A stretch of DNA of 64,000 nucleotides from a virus. Positions within the stretch are counted from its first letter, which is position 1, and each line of letters begins with the position of its first letter. Shown piece after piece: positions 46,697 through 55,869 of this stretch. The notes below the pieces were generated by a model that searched no databases, was not told the DNA's origin, and worked only from the letters and a program-made list of their open reading frames with translations. Position numbers and translations under genes: made by a program. The stretch spans positions 1 through 64,000 of IMG/VR virus record IMGVR_UViG_3300036823_000120. One strand, given 5' to 3'.

Positions 46697-49059
46697 TTCT
46701 TTCCCCAGCTATTTTGCTCCGACCAATCTATTTCTATTAATGGGATTCTAGCTCGAAAGCTTTCGACTACTTCATGCACAACTGCTGCTATCTTTGGAAT
46801 CAATTCAGGCTTACTTGGAGTAAGCACCTGATCATGGGCATTTAATGGTTGAGTAAGCCATTCATGACAACCATGTGGTTGTAAATCCCATATACGACGT
46901 TGCATTCGCTTTGTAATTTCTGCACCACTAGATTGTATTTGGTGGTTTGCTGCTGCTCTACAATTACCAGCTTGAACTTGAAAAGCTGCTGCAAACAATG
47001 CTGATTGCAATGCTCCAACAGCAGTTTGTTCACGATCACGTCGTACAACTTTAATTTTTAATTCTTTCCAAGCTTTTGGGGGTTTCTCTGCCAATTCAAA
47101 AAGAGCTTTTACAATTCTATTTTCAAGATTAAAATATCGTCGGAATCCGAACAAAGATTCCACATATTCAGCAGGATCATTCCATATAATGCGACTACCA
47201 ATCCCACCTGTTTGTCGCATTGAGCAAAATGAATCAATGACTTTATTTCTTGCTTTACCAACTCCCTTATATTGTTCCGCAAATCGTTGGTAGGCTGCAT
47301 CTGCAATTTCTCTTTCTACACCTAAGCGTGTTTGAAGAGTGTAACCTTCTCCACCATAAAGCATAGCAAAAACTGCTGATTTACACTTTGTGTACTTGTC
47401 ATCAACTCCACCTGGACTACCATCAGTAGCTACAATATCATCATAAGTCATATGTGGATAGACATGTACGCCAAACAAAGCATGAATTTTCATCGTCTTA
47501 CTGCCACCACATTTTGGACACTTCTTCTTTCCTTCATTATAAATCACTTCCACGTTGCGACACTTAGAACAAGTAAGAAGGTCACGACGTAAAAGAGGAT
47601 CATTATAGGTAGCATCAGCAAGAACAACTTCGAAGCCCGAGAAGTCGCCTCCCACCAACTTAAGTCCACCGAATGCCAACGGGAATTTGGACCTAACCTC
47701 GTCAGTCTTCTTAATCCCCTGGGCGTTAAGACCGCCAGTCCCAGACATACGACCAGACAAAGCGCCGATAACATTAAAGTTGGCATGAAAGCGTCCTGCC
47801 AAAATAAGCTTATCATAAAGCTCAATCTCCTTTTTGGCGAATCGTGTTTCAAGAACGCCTTTTGCTCTCTCACATGCAGGATGTGAAAGCTTACCTGTGT
47901 TGTTACACAAGTCGCATGGTCCAAATTGGCAAGGAATATTGTCCCATTCTGCAATTTTTTGTAGTATAATCTTTCCAGTTTTATTTCCATTCATTGATTC
48001 ATTTGAAAGTCGTTCTTCTGGACTTAATGCTTCATCAATGAATTTCTTCACTTTTCTTGGTGCGGTTGGATATTTACCTAATTTTTTAATAGCCTCGGCT
48101 TTAAGTGCCTCTATACCTGGCAAATCAATAGCATAACCTCTCCAACGAACACAGCCTACCATACAGGCAAGTTCAGAATCATCGTCGCCAGGAGTTGGAT
48201 CATTGAAATAATGATACAAACGACGAGTATATTCTACATCTTTTCGGGCATATTCTCTTGCACTATCATTATGTCTCCAATGAGAAATATGCTTTTCAAT
48301 TACTTCTGGCCAGGCTTTCTTCCACCTACCAGGCCGTCCAACTGCTAATGCATATGGAGCGTATCCATATTCTTCAGGATAAAAAGCTTTTTCTACTTCA
48401 ACGTCACTAAAGAATATTACTTCTTCGAGAGGAATTTGTAGAACATGAATAGCTAGATTTTTTAATGCACTTGAAGCTTTGAACTTTAAAACAATATCTT
48501 TGAATTCTGTTTCTATTTGACCATTTTGTTTTGTAATAGGATGTACTTTGAATCTTGGAGCAAGCTTATCTTTTGCTCTTGCAAATAAAATACTTTCAAA
48601 GAAAATACGCTTTTCAAGTTCTTTTGCAAGTGAATATGCCAATTTCGTTGGAACACGTCGAATACGAATATCCGAACGTTCCATTGTCATTTGAAATTCA
48701 GTCTTACGAGCATGAAGCATAATATCAAAAGCTGCTTTTGGCTTGAAGCAAGGACCATCTCTTGCCCTTTCTTCAAGTAAAGCAACTTGATCAATATGCT
48801 CATCAAGATATTCCCACTCACCAAAGGTATCACGAGCAAGCAAAAGAATTGTATACATCTTATTTATCATGAACCAATCAAATGCTAAATTGTAGCCAAT
48901 AACTTCACATTGAGCTAATTTGTCCAACAAGTCAATACTATCTTGTATTGGACTCGTCCAAAATTCATGAATCTCAATTGGTCCATCATCAAAAGCATAT
49001 TGAATCGTAACTGGCATACCATGAAAGCCACAAGACTCAACATCAATGTAACATTTCAT
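46693..49059 (-). CDS. polA: Family A DNA polymerase with 3'-5' exonuclease domain
   Basis: 788 aa. N-terminal exonuclease motif CYIDVES (Asp6, Glu8), then VIGYNLAFDWFMIN. Polymerase motif A is LVGGDFSGFEVVLADA (about residue 468), motif B KCKSAVFAMLYGGEGY (about 563) and motif C LNAHDQVLTP (about 740), where the usual HDE is HDQ. A zinc-finger-like insert (CSKCRNVEVI, CPKCGGSK) lies just after motif A. Replicative phage polymerase; neighbours are helicase, ParB-like and nuclease genes. Confidence 0.9.
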   Translation of the reverse strand: MKCYIDVESCGFHGMPVTIQYAFDDGPIEIHEFWTSPIQDSIDLLDKLAQCEVIGYNLAFDWFMINKMYTILLLARDTFGEWEYLDEHIDQVALLEERARDGPCFKPKAAFDIMLHARKTEFQMTMERSDIRIRRVPTKLAYSLAKELEKRIFFESILFARAKDKLAPRFKVHPITKQNGQIETEFKDIVLKFKASSALKNLAIHVLQIPLEEVIFFSDVEVEKAFYPEEYGYAPYALAVGRPGRWKKAWPEVIEKHISHWRHNDSAREYARKDVEYTRRLYHYFNDPTPGDDDSELACMVGCVRWRGYAIDLPGIEALKAEAIKKLGKYPTAPRKVKKFIDEALSPEERLSNESMNGNKTGKIILQKIAEWDNIPCQFGPCDLCNNTGKLSHPACERAKGVLETRFAKKEIELYDKLILAGRFHANFNVIGALSGRMSGTGGLNAQGIKKTDEVRSKFPLAFGGLKLVGGDFSGFEVVLADATYNDPLLRRDLLTCSKCRNVEVIYNEGKKKCPKCGGSKTMKIHALFGVHVYPHMTYDDIVATDGSPGGVDDKYTKCKSAVFAMLYGGEGYTLQTRLGVEREIADAAYQRFAEQYKGVGKARNKVIDSFCSMRQTGGIGSRIIWNDPAEYVESLFGFRRYFNLENRIVKALFELAEKPPKAWKELKIKVVRRDREQTAVGALQSALFAAAFQVQAGNCRAAANHQIQSSGAEITKRMQRRIWDLQPHGCHEWLTQPLNAHDQVLTPSKPELIPKIAAVVHEVVESFRARIPLIEIDWSEQNSWGKK

Positions 49060-49061
49060 AG

Positions 49062-49172
49062 CTCATCCTTCGTGAACAAGTGAACAAAATATGCAAAACA
49101 CGCGAGATTCTCGCAGTTTTGATGCCACCAATCATCTTCATTAAGGACAAACCAATCTACTTCATAGATCAT
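49062..49172 (-). CDS. Hypothetical short protein, 5' end disturbed
   Basis: At least 36 aa from ATG 49172 (MIYEVDWFVLNEDDWWHQNC). The frame is protein-like further upstream (TEPVEINRLIEWC), where a GTG (VNNLN) lies one base out of frame, suggesting a frameshift near 49212. The TGA overlaps the polymerase ATG. Confidence 0.4.
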
Positions 49173-49216
49173 ACACCATTCAATAAGCCTATTAATTTCA
49201 ACAGGCTCAGTTAAGA

Positions 49217-50143
49217 TTATTCACTTTTATCACCAACTAATGCCTTACTTACCCAAGAAGGCATAATAAAATCTTTACCTTCTTTCCTAGCTGCTGCTTG
49301 AACTTCATTAAGCAATTCAATTGTACTAATCTTTGCGGTACACCATGCTGCAAATCGAGTTGCTAAACACGCACCAAGAGTATCATAAATGAGACCACCC
49401 ATTTCAACTATCTCTGGTCCCTTTCGCTCACGAGTTTTCATTGCGTCGCTACTTCGTTGAATAGAAGGAACAACGCTGAGAGATTCTCCTTTTTCGCGCT
49501 TTTCTTTGACTTTCTTCACAAATTCAATTTGTTGTTCAACTTTTCGAAGACTCGCACAGTGTTTGATTTGTGCTTGAGTAAGCAAACCAGCAGCGGCAAC
49601 TGCTTGAATTTCCTTCGGCAAACTCAAAAGAGCTTTACGAATTTGCACCCATCCACGAGAAGTACCAGTGAGATCGGCAACTTCAACTTCATTGAAGTGA
49701 ATATCAAAGTAATATTTAATTGCATAAGCTTCTTGAAGAATATTTAATTGCTTACGATGCAAATTCTCTCTTAGGTTCTGTGTTCGTGCGGCTGTTTCAT
49801 CAAGACCTTCTTCAATGAAACATGGAATCTTTGAATGCTTCTCAGCAACGACAGGATCAGCATCTAAGGCGTTAATTTCAAATGCCGTAAAACGTCTATG
49901 TCCTGCCACAATACGGTATTTCTTACCTGATATAGCATCGTGTGGTTGTACAGTAATTGGAGTATCAAGCTTTCGGTCCTTGATATCTCGTGCAAGATCA
50001 AGAACATCGATTGGGCTTATGTTTCCACGACAATTGAAGTTTTCATCAAGAAAAATATCTTCAATAGGAATTAAAAATACTTTGTAGCCAGTTATAGGAT
50101 CAATATCAACTGTTTCTTGATTATTTGCAATTGCTATAGACAT
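49217..50143 (-). CDS. ParB-like nuclease-fold protein
   Basis: 308 aa. ParB core: ILDLARDIKDRKLDTPITVQ-like segment at about 50-70, then KKYRIVAGHRRFTAFEINAL (GHRR loop, about 80-95), the helix-turn-helix KYYFDIHFNEVEVADLTGTS and RGWVQIRKALLSLP, and the QAQIKHCASLRKVEQ-like segment. Complete chromosome-partition-like architecture without an N-terminal ParA-binding region seen. It lies between helicase and polymerase, so may load or regulate replication. Confidence 0.85.
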   Translation of the reverse strand: MSIAIANNQETVDIDPITGYKVFLIPIEDIFLDENFNCRGNISPIDVLDLARDIKDRKLDTPITVQPHDAISGKKYRIVAGHRRFTAFEINALDADPVVAEKHSKIPCFIEEGLDETAARTQNLRENLHRKQLNILQEAYAIKYYFDIHFNEVEVADLTGTSRGWVQIRKALLSLPKEIQAVAAAGLLTQAQIKHCASLRKVEQQIEFVKKVKEKREKGESLSVVPSIQRSSDAMKTRERKGPEIVEMGGLIYDTLGACLATRFAAWCTAKISTIELLNEVQAAARKEGKDFIMPSWVSKALVGDKSE

Positions 50144-50289
50144 TATTTTGGTCCTTGCTTATTCAGAGCTAAAAGCTCCTTGTATATTAACTCATGTTCT
50201 ACGATTAACTCATAAGGTTTCACTATACCTTGGGAGTTTCTTTGACTTTTTAGTAATATAAATTTTTCAATCTCATTTATTTGATTCAT
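50143..50289 (-). CDS. Small hypothetical protein
   Basis: 48 aa (MNQINEIEKFILLKSQRNSQ). Helical. Its stop overlaps the ParB-like start (TAATG), showing coupled translation. Function unknown. Confidence 0.55.
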   Translation of the reverse strand: MNQINEIEKFILLKSQRNSQGIVKPYELIVEHELIYKELLALNKQGPK

Positions 50290-50297
50290 TAAGACTC

Positions 50298-52931
50298 CTA
50301 GTTTCTAGAATCACTTGTTACTCCCATTTCATGGGCTTTTGCAGCTTCTTGTTGAGCTTGTTTCATTTCTTCTAGTACCAAACCCATACTCAAACTTTGC
50401 AAATCACGTTTGCGTTTGAGATTTTTTAATACATAAGCATCAGTTGGAAGATGGAGCAAATCAATTATAGTAGCTCCTCTTTCTACTGACATACCTGCCC
50501 TATGTATGCGATCTTCTGATTGCAATCTAGACTCACCATTGAAATCATTGCTGAAATAAATGATGGCTTTTGATGCCGTCAGTGTCAGGCCCATTCCCGC
50601 TGATCCAGCGTGCCCAACAAAAGCTATCTTTTGATCGTATTGCTTAGGATTCTGAAAGACTTTCAAGAATTCTACGTTATCTTTTGGCAAGAAGTTACCA
50701 TATGGCACCCATCCACGTCCGTCCACACGCATCACTTGCCAACCAAGCTTAGTCACATGGTCACTAACTCGATCAATTGTTCCTGTGAAAGCTCCATAGA
50801 TAACAATTCTATTCTCATCTTCAAAATCATCTGAGAGAAGTTCTGTAAGAGTATCAAATTTTGGACTATCGACTGTTTTTACTTCTCTCTTAATAACATT
50901 AGTTGTTCCGCGGCCTTCGCAAGCAGGACACTTAATTTTTTCATTAAGATCGTTATCGAAAAGCTCTCTATTGCCTTTACAAGTTGTACAAGTTGCAGTA
51001 GATTCGACAGTTTCAATATATTGAAAGCCATCTGATAACTCACGAAGCTTTGTAAGAGCTTCAATTGCATTGCGACAACCAACTTGTATCAAACTAGCCG
51101 CACGAATCATCGGCAGACTTGGCTTTATATTAATTTCTCGATATACCTTATCAGGTAGATCAAGACAATCTTTCTTGTGTTGAACTAATACAAGTCCACT
51201 CATTCGCCGATAAAGTTGACTAATTTCATCTTTCAAAGCTATATATTCATGGAAGTTTTCTTTGTCTTCTTTGGCATAATGATTAGCATGAGAACTAAGC
51301 TTACCACATTTATTACAGATTGCTTGACCACCATCTCGCCATGCAATGAATTTCGGGAACCGACCACCAGTGATATCACCAACGTATTCAGTAACAGCTA
51401 ATCGTTCCTTGAACTTGTTGACATCACCTTCAATCAAGAAGCCTGGACAAGCAGTTTCACATTGCCAATACCAATCTACAGGGGACTTGGGAGCGGGAGA
51501 ACCACTCATAAGTACAATGTATGCATCGTGTCCATAGTTATTACGCATACTTTCAGCAACATGAAAAGCTGATTGTGAGCGTTGAGCAGTTGGTGTCTTT
51601 AATTTTGAAGATTCATCGAATATAATTCCACGAGGTGGCATTTTCCGTGGAATCCAATTTTCAACTGTTTTCTTCAATTCATCATAAGTCATAAATATTG
51701 GACGTATGAAAGATTTCCAATTCCAAAACTCAAGACGAACACTTGCAATTGATGATTTTGTTCCAATGTACCACCAATCTGCGATACCACTTCGTTCCAT
51801 TGCCTCTATTGAGGCAAGAGTCTTTCCACAATTATGTACTACAATACCATTTGCGACAAAATTTCTATAAGGATCATCACAAATAACATCATAGACAAAT
51901 AATTCTCCATTATTTTCAATACTTATAATTTTATCTTTATGTGGTATAAATTGACATTTCTCAGTATGTAGATTTACATAATTTGTTTGGCCATGTAATT
52001 TTGCATGCTTACTACTTGAACTTAATAGTTCCAAGTTTTCAATTTTATTATCATTTTTAATTTCATTTTTATGATGAACTATCTCATTTTCTTTAATATA
52101 TCGTCCAAGATGTTCTTCCATAATTAAAATGTGTTCATATACTCCACCTGTAGACCATCTTGGATGCTTGTTTTTTAAGCCTCCAACTCTAATATAGCCA
52201 TCTTTATCTTTCCATTTACCATTAACTAAAATTTCATCACCAATATTTAGCTTTTCTGCTGAAATATAAGTATTATTATTTACAGCAATTTCGTGATCTA
52301 AAGTTACACAAATTTCATAACCTAATTTTGTTTTTATTTTTAAAGTAGACTTTTTACCTTTGCTTAAGACATTTTTAATTTTATTTAACTTTAATATCCC
52401 AGCACAATTACTTCGAATATAAGTTTCTATTCCTAAATCCCAGCATCTGCCTTTTAAATTATGAAATTTCTCAAAAAGATTTTTTAGTTTTATCTCAAAT
52501 CCTTTTCCAGCTCTATTTACATGCACGAGTGCTTCACCATCAACGCATCCCATTTCCGCAGCTAGTATACATTGCTTACGTAGCAAAATATGACCAATCT
52601 CATATTTTTGATGCGTATATACAGGTCGTTGAAAAGTTAGCTTATCAACAAATGATTCAAGTGAAGCGTCGTATCGAGAAAAAGGATTCTTACCTTCTAA
52701 GTGTTCAATACGAAATTCATTTCGTCGTGACTTATTAACGCGCCAAACTTTCATTGGATTATCTTCGTCTCTACCAAGCCATTTTGAACCTTGCATCACT
52801 TTCAATTTATCTTTGAATTCGAAAGCTGAACTAATATAATAATACTTTGAATCTTCATAAATAGTAGCTGGATGACGAAACTGCTTTCCTTCAAACTTAG
52901 TTTGTCTTTCAGCTATAAAATTAATTGCCAT
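50298..52931 (-). CDS. SNF2/DEAD-type helicase containing an intein
   Basis: 877 aa precursor; 638 aa after splicing. The Walker A motif is rebuilt across the intein as AAEMG-CGKTLASIEAM. Walker B is GIIFDESSKL and motif III VLMSGSPAP. Domain 2 has IVIYGAFTGTIDRVSDH, AFVGHAGSAGMGLTLTAS and SEDRIHRAGM (motif VI). A DnaJ-like zinc ribbon (CTTCKGNREL, CPACEGRG) lies in the middle. Probably DNA remodelling at replication forks or recombination. Confidence 0.9.
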   Translation of the reverse strand: MAINFIAERQTKFEGKQFRHPATIYEDSKYYYISSAFEFKDKLKVMQGSKWLGRDEDNPMKVWRVNKSRRNEFRIEHLEGKNPFSRYDASLESFVDKLTFQRPVYTHQKYEIGHILLRKQCILAAEMGCVDGEALVHVNRAGKGFEIKLKNLFEKFHNLKGRCWDLGIETYIRSNCAGILKLNKIKNVLSKGKKSTLKIKTKLGYEICVTLDHEIAVNNNTYISAEKLNIGDEILVNGKWKDKDGYIRVGGLKNKHPRWSTGGVYEHILIMEEHLGRYIKENEIVHHKNEIKNDNKIENLELLSSSSKHAKLHGQTNYVNLHTEKCQFIPHKDKIISIENNGELFVYDVICDDPYRNFVANGIVVHNCGKTLASIEAMERSGIADWWYIGTKSSIASVRLEFWNWKSFIRPIFMTYDELKKTVENWIPRKMPPRGIIFDESSKLKTPTAQRSQSAFHVAESMRNNYGHDAYIVLMSGSPAPKSPVDWYWQCETACPGFLIEGDVNKFKERLAVTEYVGDITGGRFPKFIAWRDGGQAICNKCGKLSSHANHYAKEDKENFHEYIALKDEISQLYRRMSGLVLVQHKKDCLDLPDKVYREINIKPSLPMIRAASLIQVGCRNAIEALTKLRELSDGFQYIETVESTATCTTCKGNRELFDNDLNEKIKCPACEGRGTTNVIKREVKTVDSPKFDTLTELLSDDFEDENRIVIYGAFTGTIDRVSDHVTKLGWQVMRVDGRGWVPYGNFLPKDNVEFLKVFQNPKQYDQKIAFVGHAGSAGMGLTLTASKAIIYFSNDFNGESRLQSEDRIHRAGMSVERGATIIDLLHLPTDAYVLKNLKRKRDLQSLSMGLVLEEMKQAQQEAAKAHEMGVTSDSRN
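51831..52547 (-). mobile_element. Intein with HNH endonuclease domain (239 aa)
   Basis: Residues 129-367 of the helicase precursor. It begins with Cys (CVDGEALVHV, block A), has a block B-like VTLDHEIAV, and ends FVYDVIC...NGIVVHN before Cys (blocks F and G, with terminal His-Asn). An HNH segment (HILIMEEHLGRYIKENEIVH then HKNEIKNDNKIENLELL) lies in the centre. Insertion in Walker A is a classic intein site because removal must be precise. Confidence 0.9.
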
Positions 52932-52938
52932 AACTTCC

Positions 52939-53385
52939 TCAAGCTAATACAAACGTTTTATCTTGTAAATGCTTAATCGTTACATTTAGAAAAATACCAT
53001 ATACATTATTAAAATGAGTATACAGTAAATTTGCTAATACTCTTAATTCTCTTGGTGTATCTTCAGTAAGATATTTTGTTACAAATGTTAAATATTCTTC
53101 AATTGATCCTGTAATAAAGCCTTTTGAGTCTCTATCACAATAGGCTGTTGTAATTTTTAAGTAACCAGTGTTTATAAGTAAGTCAACAACATCTTGAGGC
53201 AATTCAAAATAAAAAGTTACAAATATCCACTGATAAGATGGATTTAAGTTAAATAGGCTCCTAGCCAACATAGACAATTTGTCAAGTGGCTTGGAGCTTT
53301 TCTTATCAATCTCAGTAAGTTCAATACACTTTGAAAGTATATTAAAATCAATTTGTGATTGAATCACAGATTGTAATTTATACAT
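52939..53385 (-). CDS. Hypothetical protein
   Basis: 148 aa (MYKLQSVIQSQIDFNILSKC). Helical, mixed charge. Immediately upstream of the helicase by 7 nt. Function unknown. Confidence 0.55.
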   Translation of the reverse strand: MYKLQSVIQSQIDFNILSKCIELTEIDKKSSKPLDKLSMLARSLFNLNPSYQWIFVTFYFELPQDVVDLLINTGYLKITTAYCDRDSKGFITGSIEEYLTFVTKYLTEDTPRELRVLANLLYTHFNNVYGIFLNVTIKHLQDKTFVLA

Positions 53386-53396
53386 TATTTACCTCC

Positions 53397-53469
53397 AAAC
53401 ACCCCGATAGAGAGTCGAACTCTATTAACCAAACTTTGTAAAAGATGGTTAAATACCATTATTCGGAGC
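53397..53469 (-). tRNA. tRNA-like gene, anticodon uncertain
   Basis: Acceptor GCTCCGA/TCGGGGT and T-arm TAGAG TTCGACT CTCTA are clear. The D-arm is reduced (ATGGT/ACCAT), and the anticodon arm CTTTTACAAAG can be read as TAC (Val) with T33 and A37, or in other registers. About 69-73 nt. Possibly a degenerate tRNA-Val. Confidence 0.5.
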
Positions 53470-53512
53470 GGATGAGGAACTGTCGCTTCACTTACAGTTC
53501 CTCACCTTGTTT

Positions 53513-53878
53513 TTAATGCCTCAGATATTCTATGCCATTGATTGTAAGCTTTGCAGGAAGTTCTGGCATTGGACCACCAACAGTGAGTGGCAAGCTCGAA
53601 GGCTTTCCAGTAAGCACAGCCGGCCCTGTTTGCAGAATCGTAGTCACTTGTGGAACTGCACGGACAACTGGAGCAGCCATATTATACGAAGAAGTAGACG
53701 AAAAGCTGCTTTGAGTCGTCGAAGACGAACAATTACCATTCGAACAATTACCATTCGAACAATTACCACTCGCAGTGGCCTGATGGCGACCCTTACCAAA
53801 GATACCAAACGGACCGGCAAACGTAGTGGATGCAACAGCCAGAACCAGAAGCATTGCAAGCATAAATTGCTTACGCAT
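53513..53878 (-). CDS. Secreted small protein with NCSNG repeats
   Basis: 121 aa. Signal peptide MRKQFMLAMLLVLAVASTTF (cleavage near FAG), then GNCSNGNCSNGNCSSST and a Ser-rich linker. Cys-Asn-rich short repeats after a signal are typical of planctomycete secreted peptides. Probable host-derived gene; function unknown. Confidence 0.6.
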   Translation of the reverse strand: MRKQFMLAMLLVLAVASTTFAGPFGIFGKGRHQATASGNCSNGNCSNGNCSSSTTQSSFSSTSSYNMAAPVVRAVPQVTTILQTGPAVLTGKPSSLPLTVGGPMPELPAKLTINGIEYLRH

Positions 53879-53884
53879 TACTTT

Positions 53885-53960
53885 CTCCTAAAAGTTAAAA
53901 GTGCCTGTACCGTATTACACGGTATTCACATGTGGAGGTTACAGGCTTATACCTCTACCC
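53885..53960 (-). terminator. Structured terminator-like region
   Basis: Minus strand GCCTGTA...TACAGGC encloses TACCGT/ACGGTA and is followed by ACTTTTAACTTTT. It lies between the stop of the gene ending at 53972 and the next ATG at 53878, so likely ends the upstream operon. Confidence 0.55.
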
Positions 53961-53971
53961 AACAAGGGATA

Positions 53972-54667
53972 TTATTCTCGTGATACAGCACCTTCAGGCT
54001 TTTTATCCACGAGTTCAACTTTGGTCTCAGGAGGATTCTTAAATTCCTTTAAGACATTATGATATTCTTCAATATTTGGTGTATCAAATTGTTGCGATGC
54101 TGATACAATTTGTGGACCATACCAATTATATTTCTTTGTTTCTATGAACTTACTAGAAATGATTGCACACTTGTCAATCAAAGCTTTAAAGTTCGCGGCT
54201 TCATTCTTTGCAGTCTTTGACGCCATCAGATACGTTGCAAATCCATGACCTGGGATGAAAATCAAAAATTGTGGACCACACATTGCACCATCACCAAAAA
54301 TACCACGATCTGCAATTTCACGAACTTTCTTGAAGCCTTCACTATTAGGATCATAGAAAGAAATTGGCTTATCGCCAGAAGTAGACAATGCAATGGGTCT
54401 CCATGCACAAACCCAACATTGGACATTTTGTCCAAGGTCAATAATTGCTTTTCCCTTGAAAATTGCATGGTTACCAACTCTTACATCGCCACGCTGAACA
54501 GGCACACTCGTAGCACTCATAAGCTGAACATATGGAAGATAATTTCCAATTGTTGCTAAATCGTCGAATGCTGCTTCAGTATACCTGTCAGGCACCAATT
54601 CCGAAGACTTAGGCATTGCAGCAATTGCATTACTTGCTGAATTCGGATTTACAATCTCAGTGTTCAT
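53972..54667 (-). CDS. Hypothetical protein, possible DNA-binding accessory
   Basis: 231 aa. The middle has beta-rich segments (GDVRVGNHAIFKGKAIIDLG, then QCWVCAWRPIAL) and a C-terminal acidic, Lys-rich tail. Its place between ParB-like and helicase genes and the general layout recall phage single-strand-DNA-binding proteins, but no signature proves it. Confidence 0.5.
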   Translation of the reverse strand: MNTEIVNPNSASNAIAAMPKSSELVPDRYTEAAFDDLATIGNYLPYVQLMSATSVPVQRGDVRVGNHAIFKGKAIIDLGQNVQCWVCAWRPIALSTSGDKPISFYDPNSEGFKKVREIADRGIFGDGAMCGPQFLIFIPGHGFATYLMASKTAKNEAANFKALIDKCAIISSKFIETKKYNWYGPQIVSASQQFDTPNIEEYHNVLKEFKNPPETKVELVDKKPEGAVSRE

Positions 54668-54702
54668 TCATCACCTTTCAAAGTCAAGATCATTGGATGT
54701 TA

Positions 54703-54729
54703 TAAGCTACCACGAAATGTGGTAGCTTA
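54703..54729. terminator. 10-bp hairpin
   Basis: AAGCTACCAC and GTGGTAGCTT pair around ATTTC in the 72-nt gap between two minus-strand genes. No T run, so attenuator or processing site is equally possible. Confidence 0.5.
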
Positions 54730-54738
54730 CGTTAAAAC

Positions 54739-55869
54739 TTACTGGCCATTCTGAGGCACAAAGGACGGGTCAATTGGTTGATTCAGATTGACAGGTACAA
54801 CAGGGTGACCATTAACGCCAACACCGGCAGTAGTTGTAACTGCTTTTGCGGCCTGATCTTTCTTTTGTTGGCGTTCTGCTTCACGCTTCTTCTTATCCTC
54901 ATCACGTTCCTTCTTACGTTGCTCATACCGATGACGATCAAATTCGACAGATTCAGGATCGAGATGCATTGAATACTTGAGAGCAATTTCAGCAGAAGCT
55001 AGGCACATAAGCTTTACTTCATCAGGTTGATTCTGAACCTGTTGAAGAACAAGGGTTCCAACCTTAGACGAAGTGAATTCTTTCTTCGCAAAAGCGGCAA
55101 GTTCTTCCTTGAGAGTCACAGGACGTTGAAGTCGAGGAACAGGAACAAACCCTTCCTCAGCCGGAGCACGTCCTTCAGAGCGAGCATCACGAATCGCCTT
55201 ATAAGCAGAAGTTGCGATTGGGATGAATTCATTCGGGGACAACGAAATTGCCTGATTCGCAAGTTCATCTTGCTTTTCAGGAGGCAACTTGGCGAGTGCA
55301 TAAGCATTCGCCAACCCGATGTCACCACTATCAACCAACTTTTGGATAGGCTCATTAAGCTTCACGAGTTGCAAGCGATCACGTAGCCAAGAGTTCGACT
55401 TACTAAGACGTGAGGCCAACTCAGTCATAGTTAAAAGCGGATTTGCACTCATGATCTTGATGAGTGCCTTTGTGTATTGTACCGCCTTAGTTTCAATCCT
55501 ATGTACATTGGCAAGAATCTGAGCTTCAATCAAATCCGCGTCTTTCAGCGAACCAATTTGTGCAGGGATTTCATTAAGACCTGCATCCATTGCAGCATTG
55601 AAACGGTGTAAGCCATCAATAAGACCGTAAAGGATTTCACCACTTGCAGGGTCTTTAATTTCTCGCACCAAAATGGGATTCATAATCCCACGCTTTTTCA
55701 CACTGTCTACAAGTTGGATATAATCTTCATCTTGCTTATCGACAGCGGTGCGAAGTGCTTCACTGTTCTCACGAATCTTCTTAAGAGGAATCTTTGCTTG
55801 TGTCGTATTCTTGAAGTTAAAATCGTCCATTTTATAATTCTGGCTTCTTGGGTGGTGGTACAGTTGCAA
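54739..55869 (-). CDS. ParB-like protein
   Basis: 376 aa. ParB order: VDSVKKRGIMNPILVREIKD (about 45-65), YGLIDGLHRFNAAMDAGLNE (GLHR loop, about 80-100), LTMTELASRLSKSNSWLRDR helix-turn-helix (about 145-165) and LANAYALAKLPPEKQDELA. The C-terminus is a charged coiled coil (KKERDEDKKKREAERQQKK) with Pro/Val-rich tail. It overlaps the short ParB-like gene by 38 nt. Likely DNA-binding regulator or partition-like protein. Confidence 0.85.
   Translation of the reverse strand: MQLYHHPRSQNYKMDDFNFKNTTQAKIPLKKIRENSEALRTAVDKQDEDYIQLVDSVKKRGIMNPILVREIKDPASGEILYGLIDGLHRFNAAMDAGLNEIPAQIGSLKDADLIEAQILANVHRIETKAVQYTKALIKIMSANPLLTMTELASRLSKSNSWLRDRLQLVKLNEPIQKLVDSGDIGLANAYALAKLPPEKQDELANQAISLSPNEFIPIATSAYKAIRDARSEGRAPAEEGFVPVPRLQRPVTLKEELAAFAKKEFTSSKVGTLVLQQVQNQPDEVKLMCLASAEIALKYSMHLDPESVEFDRHRYEQRKKERDEDKKKREAERQQKKDQAAKAVTTTAGVGVNGHPVVPVNLNQPIDPSFVPQNGQ

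Noticed and set aside
51831-52547. Separate HNH gene
   Set aside because: It is in frame with, and flanked by, helicase halves with intein termini, so it is an intein.
53507-53983. Plus-strand frame with RRRRTITIRTITIRT repeats
   Set aside because: Antisense of the NCSNG-repeat gene, which has a signal peptide and ribosome site.
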